In this document: one piece after another, positions 14,941 to 22,120 of the stretch
How positions within the stretch are numbered: position 1 is the first letter of the stretch
How the letters are laid out: each line of letters begins with the position of its first letter
NCBI RefSeq assembly: GCF_022354825.1
Contig: NZ_CP031168.1
Coordinates: 2,109,501 to 2,173,500 of the forward strand
Length of the DNA stretch: 64,000 nt
DNA from: Paenibacillus sp. H1-7
Lineage (GTDB): Bacteria > Bacillota > Bacilli > Paenibacillales > NBRC-103111
Direction: 5' to 3'
Position numbers and translations under genes: made by a program
The notes under the pieces: generated by a model
Database searches by the model: none
The model's input: only the letters and a program-made list of their open reading frames with translations
What the model was told of the DNA's origin: nothing

Positions 14941-15150
14941 GTGGAAGACGAGCAAGTGGTTATATTGGATCAATTTTATGCATTGAAGCTGGAGAAGGAA
15001 GGAGAAGGCGGGGTCCGCGGCGAAATCATTAGACTAAGTGCAGACCCGGAATTGCCTGCAACCCATTTGTTCGATACGCCCGTTCAAGCGGATGTGCCAG
15101 CATTGCGAGAATGGTCTCTGCGCGCCTTGCAAGCATACAGGGAAGGGTAG
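14941..15150 (+). CDS. Hypothetical 69-aa protein
   Basis: A small acidic cytoplasmic protein (EDEQVVILDQFYALKLEKEGEGG) ending in a helix (VPALREWSLRALQAYREG). GTG at 14941 has AAAGGAGG about ten bases before it; the longer open frame reaching 14767 lacks a ribosome site and overlaps the divergent small gene. No family recognised. Confidence 0.65.
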   Translation: MEDEQVVILDQFYALKLEKEGEGGVRGEIIRLSADPELPATHLFDTPVQADVPALREWSLRALQAYREG

Positions 15151-15169
15151 TGCGGTGCTGATGGATGAG

Positions 15170-15391
15170 TCAATGCCTGAACGCGCCGATGATGTACAAG
15201 ACTCCTAGCGTAGCGAGCATTCCGATTGAGATGAACATGAGTCCGCTTAGGAACAGCAGCGCGCCGGGAATCAAGAAGCTCACTACCACAACGATTCCTA
15301 TGAACCACAGCATGAGTTGAAATGTCAGTTTAATAAAGCCCCACAAGATCAAGGCAGCCAATACGCCGATAGCCAACTGAAGCAGAATCAT
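15170..15391 (-). CDS. Small membrane protein (73 aa)
   Basis: Nearly the whole protein is hydrophobic, with two to three predicted helices (about 3-22, 26-50, 52-70) and no charged loops of note. GGAGGG lies seven bases before the ATG. It is convergent with the 69-aa gene, with only 19 bp between stops. No family recognised. Confidence 0.6.
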   Translation of the reverse strand: MILLQLAIGVLAALILWGFIKLTFQLMLWFIGIVVVVSFLIPGALLFLSGLMFISIGMLATLGVLYIIGAFRH

Positions 15392-15535
15392 CCCGATCCC
15401 TCCTTGCCCTATGTATATGGACGCAGCACAGAAACATGATAGGTCAAAAAAATGTCATAGCTCGAACGGTTTTCGCATATACTGTAATCCGGTATTTGTT
15501 TACTTTGCGAAATATGAATCGGGGAGGTAATTAGG

Positions 15536-15640
15536 ATGTCCACGGAAGGTTCTGCATTGAAAGGAACGATGTACGGCATTTTGTTTACGCTTCCAATTTG
15601 GGGCGTCATCGCCTGGGTTGTGTATGAATGGATGACATAG
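15536..15640 (+). CDS. 34-aa single-helix membrane peptide
   Basis: A very short gene with GGGGAGG eight bases before its ATG. It encodes a polar head (STEGSALKG) and one membrane helix (about 12-31: MYGILFTLPIWGVIAWVVYE). Such peptides often serve as small subunits of membrane complexes, but no partner is adjacent. The tRNA-Leu promoter starts 11 bases after its stop. Confidence 0.5.
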   Translation: MSTEGSALKGTMYGILFTLPIWGVIAWVVYEWMT

Positions 15641-15651
15641 GAAAAAATGAT

Positions 15652-15681
15652 TTGACAGGCATGTCCATCCGGTGATATGAT
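15652..15681 (+). promoter_or_regulatory. Promoter of tRNA-Leu
   Basis: TTGACA (15652-15657), 18 bp, TATGAT (15676-15681), about 35 bp before the mature tRNA 5' end. Confidence 0.75.
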
Positions 15682-15722
15682 ACTTCTTGTCCGCTTCACA
15701 AAGCTGAAGAGACACAATATAT

Positions 15723-15810
15723 GCGGTCATGGCGGAATTGGCAGACGCGCACGGTTCAGGTCCGTGTGGGCTAACCCCCCGTGGAGGTTCGAGTCCTCTT
15801 GACCGCACCA
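15723..15810 (+). tRNA. tRNA-Leu (anticodon CAG)
   Basis: A full cloverleaf can be drawn. The acceptor stem is GCGGTCA/TGACCGC. The D arm follows the Leu pattern (TGGCGGAATTGGCAGACGC). The anticodon stem CACGG/CCGTG carries the loop TTCAGGT, giving anticodon CAG. A long variable arm and the T arm with GGTTCGAGTCC follow. The 3' CCA is encoded. It reads CUG codons. It stands alone with its own promoter and terminator. Confidence 0.95.
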
Positions 15811-15827
15811 ACCTCTAAATATAACAG

Positions 15828-15860
15828 CCATCTGATATCCTACGATACCAGATGGTTTTT
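15828..15860 (+). terminator. Terminator after tRNA-Leu
   Basis: CCATCTG/CAGATGG stem followed by five T, 18 bases after the encoded CCA. Confidence 0.8.
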
Positions 15861-15889
15861 CATTTGTGGAAAGGCAGTGTGAATAGGCA

Positions 15890-16375
15890 ATGATTATTCG
15901 TACGGCAGTGGAAGCAGACATCCATGCCATTCTAGCAATCTACAACGAGGCCGTTCTGCATACCGTCGCGACCTTCGATACGGTGCCGCGTACTTTGGAG
16001 CAGCAGCAGCAATGGTTTCAGCTGCACGGAACCCGTTATCCCGTCCTCGTAGCGGAGCTGGGGGGAATCGTGGTAGGCTGGGCTTCCTTGAATCCTTACT
16101 CCGACCGTCTTGCTTACGAGCGGACCTCGGAATTGTCCTTGTACATCCATCATGATTTCCGCGGGCAGGGCATAGGCAAGAAGCTGATGGATCAAGTCTT
16201 AAAAGCTGGCAAAGAAGCGGGACTTCATACCGTTTTATCGCGTATTACGGAAGGCAACGACAGCAGTATCTATATTCACCGGGAATTCGGCTTCGACTAT
16301 ATCGGCGTCATGCGCGAAGTCGGATTTAAGTTCGACCGGATGCTGGACGTTATTTTGATGCAGAAAATGTTATAG
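15890..16375 (+). CDS. GNAT acetyltransferase, phosphinothricin acetyltransferase-like
   Basis: A 161-aa enzyme of the Gcn5-related fold, closest in pattern to the PAT/MddA subgroup that acetylates phosphinothricin, methionine sulfone or similar amines. It has the subgroup's IYNEAV near 18-23 and TFDTVPRTLE, the acetyl-CoA motif RGQGIGKKLMD (about 99-109), and YIHREFGFDYIGVMREVG near the C-terminus. The natural substrate could be an amino acid analogue or toxic amine; self-resistance is one possibility. It lies between a tRNA terminator and a large palindromic element. Confidence 0.85.
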   Translation: MIIRTAVEADIHAILAIYNEAVLHTVATFDTVPRTLEQQQQWFQLHGTRYPVLVAELGGIVVGWASLNPYSDRLAYERTSELSLYIHHDFRGQGIGKKLMDQVLKAGKEAGLHTVLSRITEGNDSSIYIHREFGFDYIGVMREVGFKFDRMLDVILMQKML

Positions 16376-16383
16376 CGGAGTGA

Positions 16384-16648
16384 GAAAAAAGCCACCTTCG
16401 AAGGTGGCTTTTGGCTTGTCGGGAAGCCTATATCGCTGGAAGTGATGCAAGGTATCCCGGTGGAGTATCTCCTTCCGGCCGCTGTTGTTATCAGGAATTA
16501 TTAATCTACTCCCTTTCAGTGGTGAATTCCTGATAACAAAGGCGGGCGCTAACGCTCCTGCAGGAGATACACCACCTACCACCTTTTGCATATTCCGCAT
16601 AATCAGGCTGCACGACAGCCCGAAGCCACCCTCACGGTGGCTTTTTTT
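16384..16648. repeat. ~265-bp imperfect palindrome with terminator hairpins at both ends
   Basis: The two halves are imperfect reverse complements around about 16516. Matching blocks from outside in are AAAAAAGCCACC, GGTGGCTT, GCCT/AGGC, ATGCAAGG/CCTTTTGCAT, GGTGG.GTATCTCCT/AGGAGATAC.CCACC, and an exact 15-bp pair TTGTTATCAGGAATT/AATTCCTGATAACAA flanking a ~25-base loop. Each outer end is itself a hairpin (16390-16407 and 16624-16641), and T-runs make them terminators for the convergent acetyltransferase and histidine kinase genes. It has no coding potential. It may be a miniature element inserted in a terminator or a structured 3' UTR. Confidence 0.75.
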
Positions 16649-16668
16649 AGTAGGAGGGTAGGAGAAGA

Positions 16669-18072
16669 TCAAGACAATGGAAGCCGAACCGTAACGGCAG
16701 TGCCTTCTGTATCCGAGCTGGAGACAGCAAGCTTGCCGCCATGCAGCTCAACGATCTCCTTGCAGATCGCAAGCCCGAGTCCGGTTCCTTCACCTTGCGG
16801 ATTCACCTGATAAAATTTCTCCGTAATTTTGCTAAGATGTTCCATAGGAATGGAGGCCCCTATGTCGCGTATGCTGACGGCGAGGGCATCCGGCTCCACA
16901 GAAGCCGTTACGGTAATCGCCGTATCCGGATCAGCGAACTTGACCGCATTATCGGCTATGTTCAGAAAAACTTGCTTGAGCCGGTTAGGATCCCCGGGAA
17001 TGGAGGGCGGACTTGCTTCGCCCTTCCGCACATATTGGAACGAAACGCGTTTGGAGCGGGCTTTGGCCGCCATCTGGAGCATGACTTCATTAAGTAAATA
17101 TTCCATATCGACCTGTCCGATATCGAGCGACAGCTGCTTCTGCTCCAGACGGGAGAAGTCGAGCAGCTCTTCGACAAGCCCGACTAGCCGGTCGGTCTCC
17201 TTGGATATGATCCTGAGTCCCGTTTTCGTCTCGTCTTTATCCTCCAGATCGCCGGACAGTATCGTCTCGCTCCAGCCTTTTATACTCGTCAACGGCGTGC
17301 GGAGCTCGTGCGATATGGACGAAATAAAGTCGTTCTTCAGCTTGTCGCTCTTGACGATTTCCTGCGCCATAAAATTCAATGTTTTGGCCAGATCTCCAAG
17401 CTCGTACCGGTACGATTCGTCTACGCGAACATCGAAGCGGCCTTTGGCCATCAGAGCGGAAGCCGCCGTGATGCGGTTGACCGGGCGGACGATCGAATTG
17501 GCGAGAGCCAAGCTGACCAAGGATACGGCGCCGAGAATGGCGAAGCCGATCAGCAGGGCGATGCCGGATATGTTGCGGATCACCCGGTCGACCTCCTGCA
17601 GCGAGGTGATATAACGAAGCACGGCAATCGGCTGCCCGTTCCATAGCAGGGGCGTCGCTACAGCCATGATCCGCTCGCCGGTCGGATCGTTGGTCCCGAT
17701 CCAGCGTCCGGAGGTCCCCTGCGCCGCTGCAGTCACGTCCCTGGTTTTGATTTGCTCGCGGACATCAAAGCCGCTTGTTGTAGCCAGCACGGTACCTTGC
17801 TTGGTAATGACCTGCAGCTCCGCGCTGGGATGGGCGAATGATTCGGTAACGTCCGGAAGCTGCTTGTCGAATGTAAGGACATTCAGATCGGAATGAAACT
17901 TGTTATAGAAGGACGCCGACACCTGAGCATGGTTGTTCAGGTTGTTGAAAATGCTGTTGTAATAAAAGGTGCGAACCGAGTAGATAAACACGCTTTCGAC
18001 CAGGACCAGCGTCAGCAGCACGACGAGTACATAGTGAGATACGACAAGCCGCTTAATCCCCTTACGCATCAT
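16669..18072 (-). CDS. Membrane sensor histidine kinase
   Basis: A 467-aa classic kinase. Order: membrane helix 1 (about 9-31), an extracytoplasmic sensor of about 130 residues, helix 2 (about 167-190), HAMP (about 190-240), the HisKA dimerisation domain with phospho-accepting His in SSISHELRTP, and the HATPase domain (NIADNAVKF, RDIGASIP, GTGLGLAICKEIVELHGG). The start ATG overlaps the response-regulator stop by four bases (ATGA at 18069-18072), so the pair is translationally coupled. It forms a three-gene unit with the regulator and a lipoprotein whose product may modulate sensing. Signal unknown. Confidence 0.95.
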   Translation of the reverse strand: MMRKGIKRLVVSHYVLVVLLTLVLVESVFIYSVRTFYYNSIFNNLNNHAQVSASFYNKFHSDLNVLTFDKQLPDVTESFAHPSAELQVITKQGTVLATTSGFDVREQIKTRDVTAAAQGTSGRWIGTNDPTGERIMAVATPLLWNGQPIAVLRYITSLQEVDRVIRNISGIALLIGFAILGAVSLVSLALANSIVRPVNRITAASALMAKGRFDVRVDESYRYELGDLAKTLNFMAQEIVKSDKLKNDFISSISHELRTPLTSIKGWSETILSGDLEDKDETKTGLRIISKETDRLVGLVEELLDFSRLEQKQLSLDIGQVDMEYLLNEVMLQMAAKARSKRVSFQYVRKGEASPPSIPGDPNRLKQVFLNIADNAVKFADPDTAITVTASVEPDALAVSIRDIGASIPMEHLSKITEKFYQVNPQGEGTGLGLAICKEIVELHGGKLAVSSSDTEGTAVTVRLPLS

Positions 18073-18773
18073 TGTTCGCAATCCTTCCACTTATAGCCGA
18101 AGCCCCAAACGGTCTCGATGTAAGCCGGCTTGGACGGGTCCTCCTCGACCTTTTGCCGCAAGCGCCGGATATTGACGTCGACCATCTTCGGATCGCCGAC
18201 ATAATTCTCGCCCCATACTTCATCGAGCAGGGTGTCACGGCTAAGCGGAATGCCGGGATGCAGCATAAAATGCTGTACCAGCGCCATTTCCGTCGGAGTC
18301 AGGTCGATGAGCTCGCCATATTTTCGAAACTCGCGCAAGGCGGTATGAAGCTCGAACGGACCCGACCGGTATACGGGATCGTGCTGCTGCCGGGAAGGAG
18401 ATTGAAGCTGAACGCGGCGCAGGAGGGAATGTACCCTGGCCATGAGCTCGCCCGGGCTGAACGGTTTACTGATGTAATCGTCGGCTCCGAGGGACAAGCC
18501 CAGAATTTTGTCCTTCTCCTGTACCTTGGCCGTCAAAAAGATGATGCCGACCCGCTCGTTGCGCTCCCGGATCCGGCGGCATACCTCGAATCCGTCCCGC
18601 CCGGGCACCATGACGTCCAGCAGCGCAACACCCAGATCGGGATGCTCCTGAAATCGCTGGATGGCTTCATCTCCTGTAGCCGCTTCAATAATATGGAATC
18701 CTTCCCGTCTCAAATTGACGACGACAAAGCTGCGGATGGATTCTTCGTCCTCGAGAATGAGCACTTTACTCAT
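18069..18773 (-). CDS. OmpR/PhoB-family response regulator
   Basis: A 234-aa DNA-binding regulator. The receiver domain (1-120) has phospho-acceptor Asp53 (LLDVMVPG), acidic pocket EDE (8-10) and the conserved KPF near 103. The winged-helix domain (about 135-232) shows LTPTEMALVQHF, SRDTLLDEVWG, VDVNIRRLRQKVE and TVWGFGYKW. Partner of the kinase at 16669. It overlaps the upstream lipoprotein gene by eight bases. Confidence 0.95.
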   Translation of the reverse strand: MSKVLILEDEESIRSFVVVNLRREGFHIIEAATGDEAIQRFQEHPDLGVALLDVMVPGRDGFEVCRRIRERNERVGIIFLTAKVQEKDKILGLSLGADDYISKPFSPGELMARVHSLLRRVQLQSPSRQQHDPVYRSGPFELHTALREFRKYGELIDLTPTEMALVQHFMLHPGIPLSRDTLLDEVWGENYVGDPKMVDVNIRRLRQKVEEDPSKPAYIETVWGFGYKWKDCEQ

Positions 18774-20040
18774 CGGAATTCTCCTCTCTTTGAAGCTCCG
18801 TCACGGAATGGAAATTGTCCGCATACTTGCTGTTATCCGAAGGCAGGTGCAGCACGGTGACCGTCTTGTCTGTGCGTCCTATTACTTTGCCCTGGATATC
18901 GCCGGAATCCCAGCTTTCTTTCGGTATCGTTTCCCATTCGAATATCGTTGTGTCCGTATCCGTGAAATAAAAACGATGCGTATTCTCCGTACGCTTGACT
19001 CCGAATGCGTCTTTCCATTCCGCCGGGATTTCCAAATAGAAGCCGTTCAAATAATCATAGTATCGGCGGTATAACGGTGTCTTGCTCAGTCCCTCCTGAC
19101 CGTCCCAGCGATAATATTCGGTAATCCAAGGCGTATACGCGTAAGCTTCGCTCTCCGAGCCTTTGGGAGCCATGTCGATGGAGATCTCCATAATCCCGTC
19201 CTGATTGATATCTCCGCTTAGGGCAGACCCCGACCTGAAGGGCAGCTTATTGTCCGGGAACGCCTTGACCAGCTGGCCCCCGTCAAAGCGGACGAGCTGC
19301 GTTGTGGAGGAATGGGCGCCTACCCCCGCATCCAGCAGCAAGCCGCGAATGGAGTCGGCAACATATCCTGCCGCTATATTGTAGTAGCCGTTCACATAAG
19401 GATCCAGAGGTACCGAACCAATCGGCTGAAAATCTTTGCCGTTATATTGGAAGGTAGTTATTTTGGACGATACATTCCGTTCCATAGTCACGAGCGTAAT
19501 ATCTTTTTGCTGATCCTGGTTCAAGTCGTCGATAATCATCTCGTTGTAAGGGCTTTGATACAGTGTAGTCAGCTTCCCGCCGTCCAAATGATAAATAACG
19601 AGACCCATGCTCAGCCTGATCCCTCCGGAGTAGCCGGCGACAATCTCCAGCCTGCCGTCATTCGTCAAGTCTTCGAACTGCAAGGAATCGAGCTCATAGC
19701 CGTCTCCTGTCATTTCGCTGACCAGTGTCCAGGTATCGCCGCTGCGCGTCCACAGCATGCCTTTGATCGCATCTTGGGTTTTATAAAAGACGACCGCCTC
19801 CGGATTGCCGTCGTTGTCCAAATCTTTAATATAAATCGAAGCGGGATCGTCCGATCGTTTGGGCCGAAGAATGGAAGCTCCTGCAGGAATCGCCTGCTCG
19901 ATGACGTGATTCAGGCTCGCCTTGTCTTCCGGAAGCTTCGGCTTGCGCATATACGATTGCGGATCTTGAATAAGCGAGCATCCGCTGCAAAGCATCGTAA
20001 GCATGCAGAGCAAAGCGGGGGCCCAGCGGGTGAAGGTCAA
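18766..20040 (-). CDS. Lipoprotein with FG-GAP/VCBS-like repeats
   Basis: A 424-aa predicted lipoprotein: signal segment with lipobox LCSGC, then repeated calcium-loop-like motifs DLDNDGNPEAVV, LTNDGRLEIVAGYSG, DLNQDQQKDITLV and DINQDGIMEISI, as in beta-propeller VCBS/FG-GAP proteins. The start appears to be TTG with AGGCG before it. It is first in an operon with a response regulator and histidine kinase and overlaps the former by eight bases, so it may bind a surface ligand or the kinase sensor (inference). Confidence 0.75.
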   Translation of the reverse strand: MTFTRWAPALLCMLTMLCSGCSLIQDPQSYMRKPKLPEDKASLNHVIEQAIPAGASILRPKRSDDPASIYIKDLDNDGNPEAVVFYKTQDAIKGMLWTRSGDTWTLVSEMTGDGYELDSLQFEDLTNDGRLEIVAGYSGGIRLSMGLVIYHLDGGKLTTLYQSPYNEMIIDDLNQDQQKDITLVTMERNVSSKITTFQYNGKDFQPIGSVPLDPYVNGYYNIAAGYVADSIRGLLLDAGVGAHSSTTQLVRFDGGQLVKAFPDNKLPFRSGSALSGDINQDGIMEISIDMAPKGSESEAYAYTPWITEYYRWDGQEGLSKTPLYRRYYDYLNGFYLEIPAEWKDAFGVKRTENTHRFYFTDTDTTIFEWETIPKESWDSGDIQGKVIGRTDKTVTVLHLPSDNSKYADNFHSVTELQREENSDE

Positions 20041-20167
20041 GTGGAATCGCCTGCTTTCCGTGAATGCTGTTATAAGAAATTATCCCTCATTATATCAGTT
20101 CCCCCATAGGCAAAGAGTAACAAACTCATTACATTTTGTGTGGAAGGAGATGGGAAATATATCCTGG

Positions 20168-20210
20168 TGTGATATAAATCACAGTGACTAACCACCGTTA
20201 GCGATACTAT
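20168..20210 (+). promoter_or_regulatory. Fnr/Crp-type site and activated promoter
   Basis: TGTGATATAAATCACA (20168-20183) is a perfect TGTGA-N6-TCACA palindrome, the site used by Fnr and ArcR in Bacillus. TACTAT at 20205-20210 suits a -10 box, placing +1 near 20217 and the site centre at -41.5, the class II activator position. There is no good -35 box, as expected for an activated promoter. It drives the chemoreceptor gene. Confidence 0.65.
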
Positions 20211-20255
20211 GAAATCAAACGACATCAGTGGTTCTATGAAAAGAGGGGATCGTCC

Positions 20256-21953
20256 ATGAAATTAGGTATTGTAGGGAAAGTGACCTGGCTCGTTGTGGTT
20301 GCCGTATTGGCAAGCGTTTTCTCCTTGCTGGTCATTGGTTATTATGTCAATTACAAGCAAATTGATCAATCGGCCGGAGATGAGCTCATCGGTTGTGCAA
20401 GTATCACCTCGGGACTTTTGACAGCATCGGAAATCAAAGATCTGGCCCAGGGTAAAGCCTCCAAAGAGCTGCAGGATAAAGTGAACTGGATTGTCGATCA
20501 CAAGCCCATCTTCAAAAATGCCGCCATTATAAGCTTAAACGGTGTTCTGCTAGTACCCGACAAGCGGCTGCAGCAGGAAGGCTTTAAGGCGGGCGATAAA
20601 TTTTACATAGATCGTAATGCGATGGATATGCTGGTGAACATGAAGCACCCGGAAGCATCGTCCGTCTATACGTTCGGCAGCGGAGAGAGAAAGACGGGGT
20701 ACGCCCCGATCTTCGCCGACCATGATGCTTCCAAAGAAATTGTGGCGGTTATGGCGATCGATTTCGATGCGTCGATCTTAACGGACCGGACCTGGAACAT
20801 GCTGCAATTTACGCTGCAAACGGGAGGCATCTTCCCGGTCATTGCGGCATTCGTGGCCTTCTTGTTGATCAGCCGGATGATTAAGCCGATCGAGGCGATA
20901 AGCGCGAGAGTCAAGCGGATTTCGGAAGGGGATTTGACCGGAGAGCCGATCGTAACCAAAAGCAAGGACGAGATCGGAAGCTTGGTTCATTCCGTCAATC
21001 AAATGACACAGCAGCTCAAGACTATGATTTATACTATCGAAGAAACATCGCGCGAGGTCAACAAAACGACAAAGATGTTGGCCCATGATGCGGATACGAC
21101 AGTGACTGCGATTCATACGATGACTTCATCCATGCAGCAAATAGCCAGCGGTGCCGAAGCCCAGGAGAAAGGGACGGAGGAAAGCGCCCGCGCCATGGAG
21201 GAAATATCGGCAAGCATGGGGGAAATCGCAGATTCCTCAATGGCTATGTCGGAAATGATGTACGATACGCTTCGCGCCGCCGAGGAGGGGAGCCTCACTT
21301 TGGACAAGGTGCTGCTGCAAATGGAGGCGATTCACCAGTCTGTTGAAGTATCGTCCGGCGCGGTAAGGGAACTATCCACCCACTCCGAGGAAATCGGAGA
21401 GATTGTGAAGGTCATGAGCGATATTTCGGCGAGAACGAATTTGCTAGCGCTGAATGCCTCTATCGAAGCTTCGCGTGCGGGCGAGGAAGGGCGGGGCTTT
21501 GCCGTCGTAGCCGGTGAAATCCGCAAGCTCGCGGAGCAGTCCCGTCTGTCCTCGGAGCATATCGCCGAGCTGATTGAAGCGGTCCAGGCGAAGGTCGCCC
21601 GGATGGTTGCGGCAATGGACCGGGAAATACAGGAGATGGAAACGGGGAAAGCGTTCGTCAACCAGCTGGCGGGAGGCTTCCACCAAATCGTAGACAAGGC
21701 GCAGCAAACCAACGAGCAAATTACCGAAATATCGGCAATTTCCGAGCAAATCTCGGCAGGCTCGGAGGAAGTGTCCGCTTCGGTGCTGGAGACGGCGTCG
21801 ATAGCAAAAAATTCCTCGCTGCAATCGGCACAGGCAGCTGGCTTATCCGTCAGCCAGCTGGAATCGATGAAGCAAATTACGAAGTCGGTTCACGCGATTG
21901 AAGGCTTGTGCGAGGAGCTGAACGGGCTGGTCCGCAAGTTTCGGATACAGTAG
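20256..21953 (+). CDS. Methyl-accepting chemotaxis protein
   Basis: A 565-aa chemoreceptor. Membrane helix 1 is near 9-30. An extracytoplasmic ligand domain of single-Cache type follows (about 35-185), then helix 2 (about 188-210), HAMP (about 210-265) and a long coiled-coil signalling domain. The hairpin tip carries the invariant [20 protein letters not shown] segment (about 391-410), which binds CheA/CheW. The ligand is unknown. The Fnr/Crp-type site in the promoter suggests induction when oxygen is low, so it may sense a respiratory substrate or product. A run GAGGGG/AAGAGGGG precedes the ATG. Confidence 0.95.
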   Translation: MKLGIVGKVTWLVVVAVLASVFSLLVIGYYVNYKQIDQSAGDELIGCASITSGLLTASEIKDLAQGKASKELQDKVNWIVDHKPIFKNAAIISLNGVLLVPDKRLQQEGFKAGDKFYIDRNAMDMLVNMKHPEASSVYTFGSGERKTGYAPIFADHDASKEIVAVMAIDFDASILTDRTWNMLQFTLQTGGIFPVIAAFVAFLLISRMIKPIEAISARVKRISEGDLTGEPIVTKSKDEIGSLVHSVNQMTQQLKTMIYTIEETSREVNKTTKMLAHDADTTVTAIHTMTSSMQQIASGAEAQEKGTEESARAMEEISASMGEIADSSMAMSEMMYDTLRAAEEGSLTLDKVLLQMEAIHQSVEVSSGAVRELSTHSEEIGEIVKVMSDISARTNLLALNASIEASRAGEEGRGFAVVAGEIRKLAEQSRLSSEHIAELIEAVQAKVARMVAAMDREIQEMETGKAFVNQLAGGFHQIVDKAQQTNEQITEISAISEQISAGSEEVSASVLETASIAKNSSLQSAQAAGLSVSQLESMKQITKSVHAIEGLCEELNGLVRKFRIQ

Positions 21954-21976
21954 GGCGATATGGCGTATTTAGGCGC

Positions 21977-22005
21977 TTGACTCGATTTTTCAGGATAGAT
22001 ATAAT
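21977..22005 (+). promoter_or_regulatory. Promoter of the argS leader
   Basis: TTGACT (21977-21982), 17 bp, perfect TATAAT (22000-22005), giving a start near 22012. A terminator hairpin follows only ~40 bp downstream, before argS. Confidence 0.75.
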
Positions 22006-22019
22006 AGCTACATATGTAA

Positions 22020-22118
22020 ATGATGGCAAACCGGAACTTACGAATAGCGAGCACCCCGCTTGGGGTGCTTTGTTGCTTGAATAAACGATCATACGGATGG
22101 ACGGAAAGGGGACCATGA
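22020..22118 (+). other. Possible 32-codon leader peptide of argS
   Basis: An open frame beginning ATGATG eight bases after the predicted transcript start reads MMANRNLRIASTPLGV and continues to a TGA at 22116-22118, two bases before the argS ATG. It has four Arg codons (CGG, CGA, CGA, AGG), two of them just before the terminator stem. No ribosome site is visible, so translation is uncertain. It may couple Arg-tRNA supply to terminator read-through (inference). Confidence 0.3.
22050..22074 (+). terminator. Terminator inside the argS leader
   Basis: AGCACCCC/GGGGTGCT stem with a GCTT loop, then TTTGTT. It may end the chemoreceptor transcript, but since the argS promoter lies upstream it also stands in the argS leader and could act as an attenuator. 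No T-box consensus (GGGTGGNACCGCG) is present. Confidence 0.65.
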
Positions 22119-22120
22119 GG

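Noticed and set aside
16384..16648. Insertion sequence with terminal inverted repeats
   Set aside because: The inverted halves are only ~130 bp apart in total, with no transposase frame; kept as a palindromic repeat rather than an IS.
21954..22120. T-box leader before argS
   Set aside because: No AGTA bulge, specifier domain or GGGTGGNACCGCG antiterminator is present; only a simple terminator hairpin.
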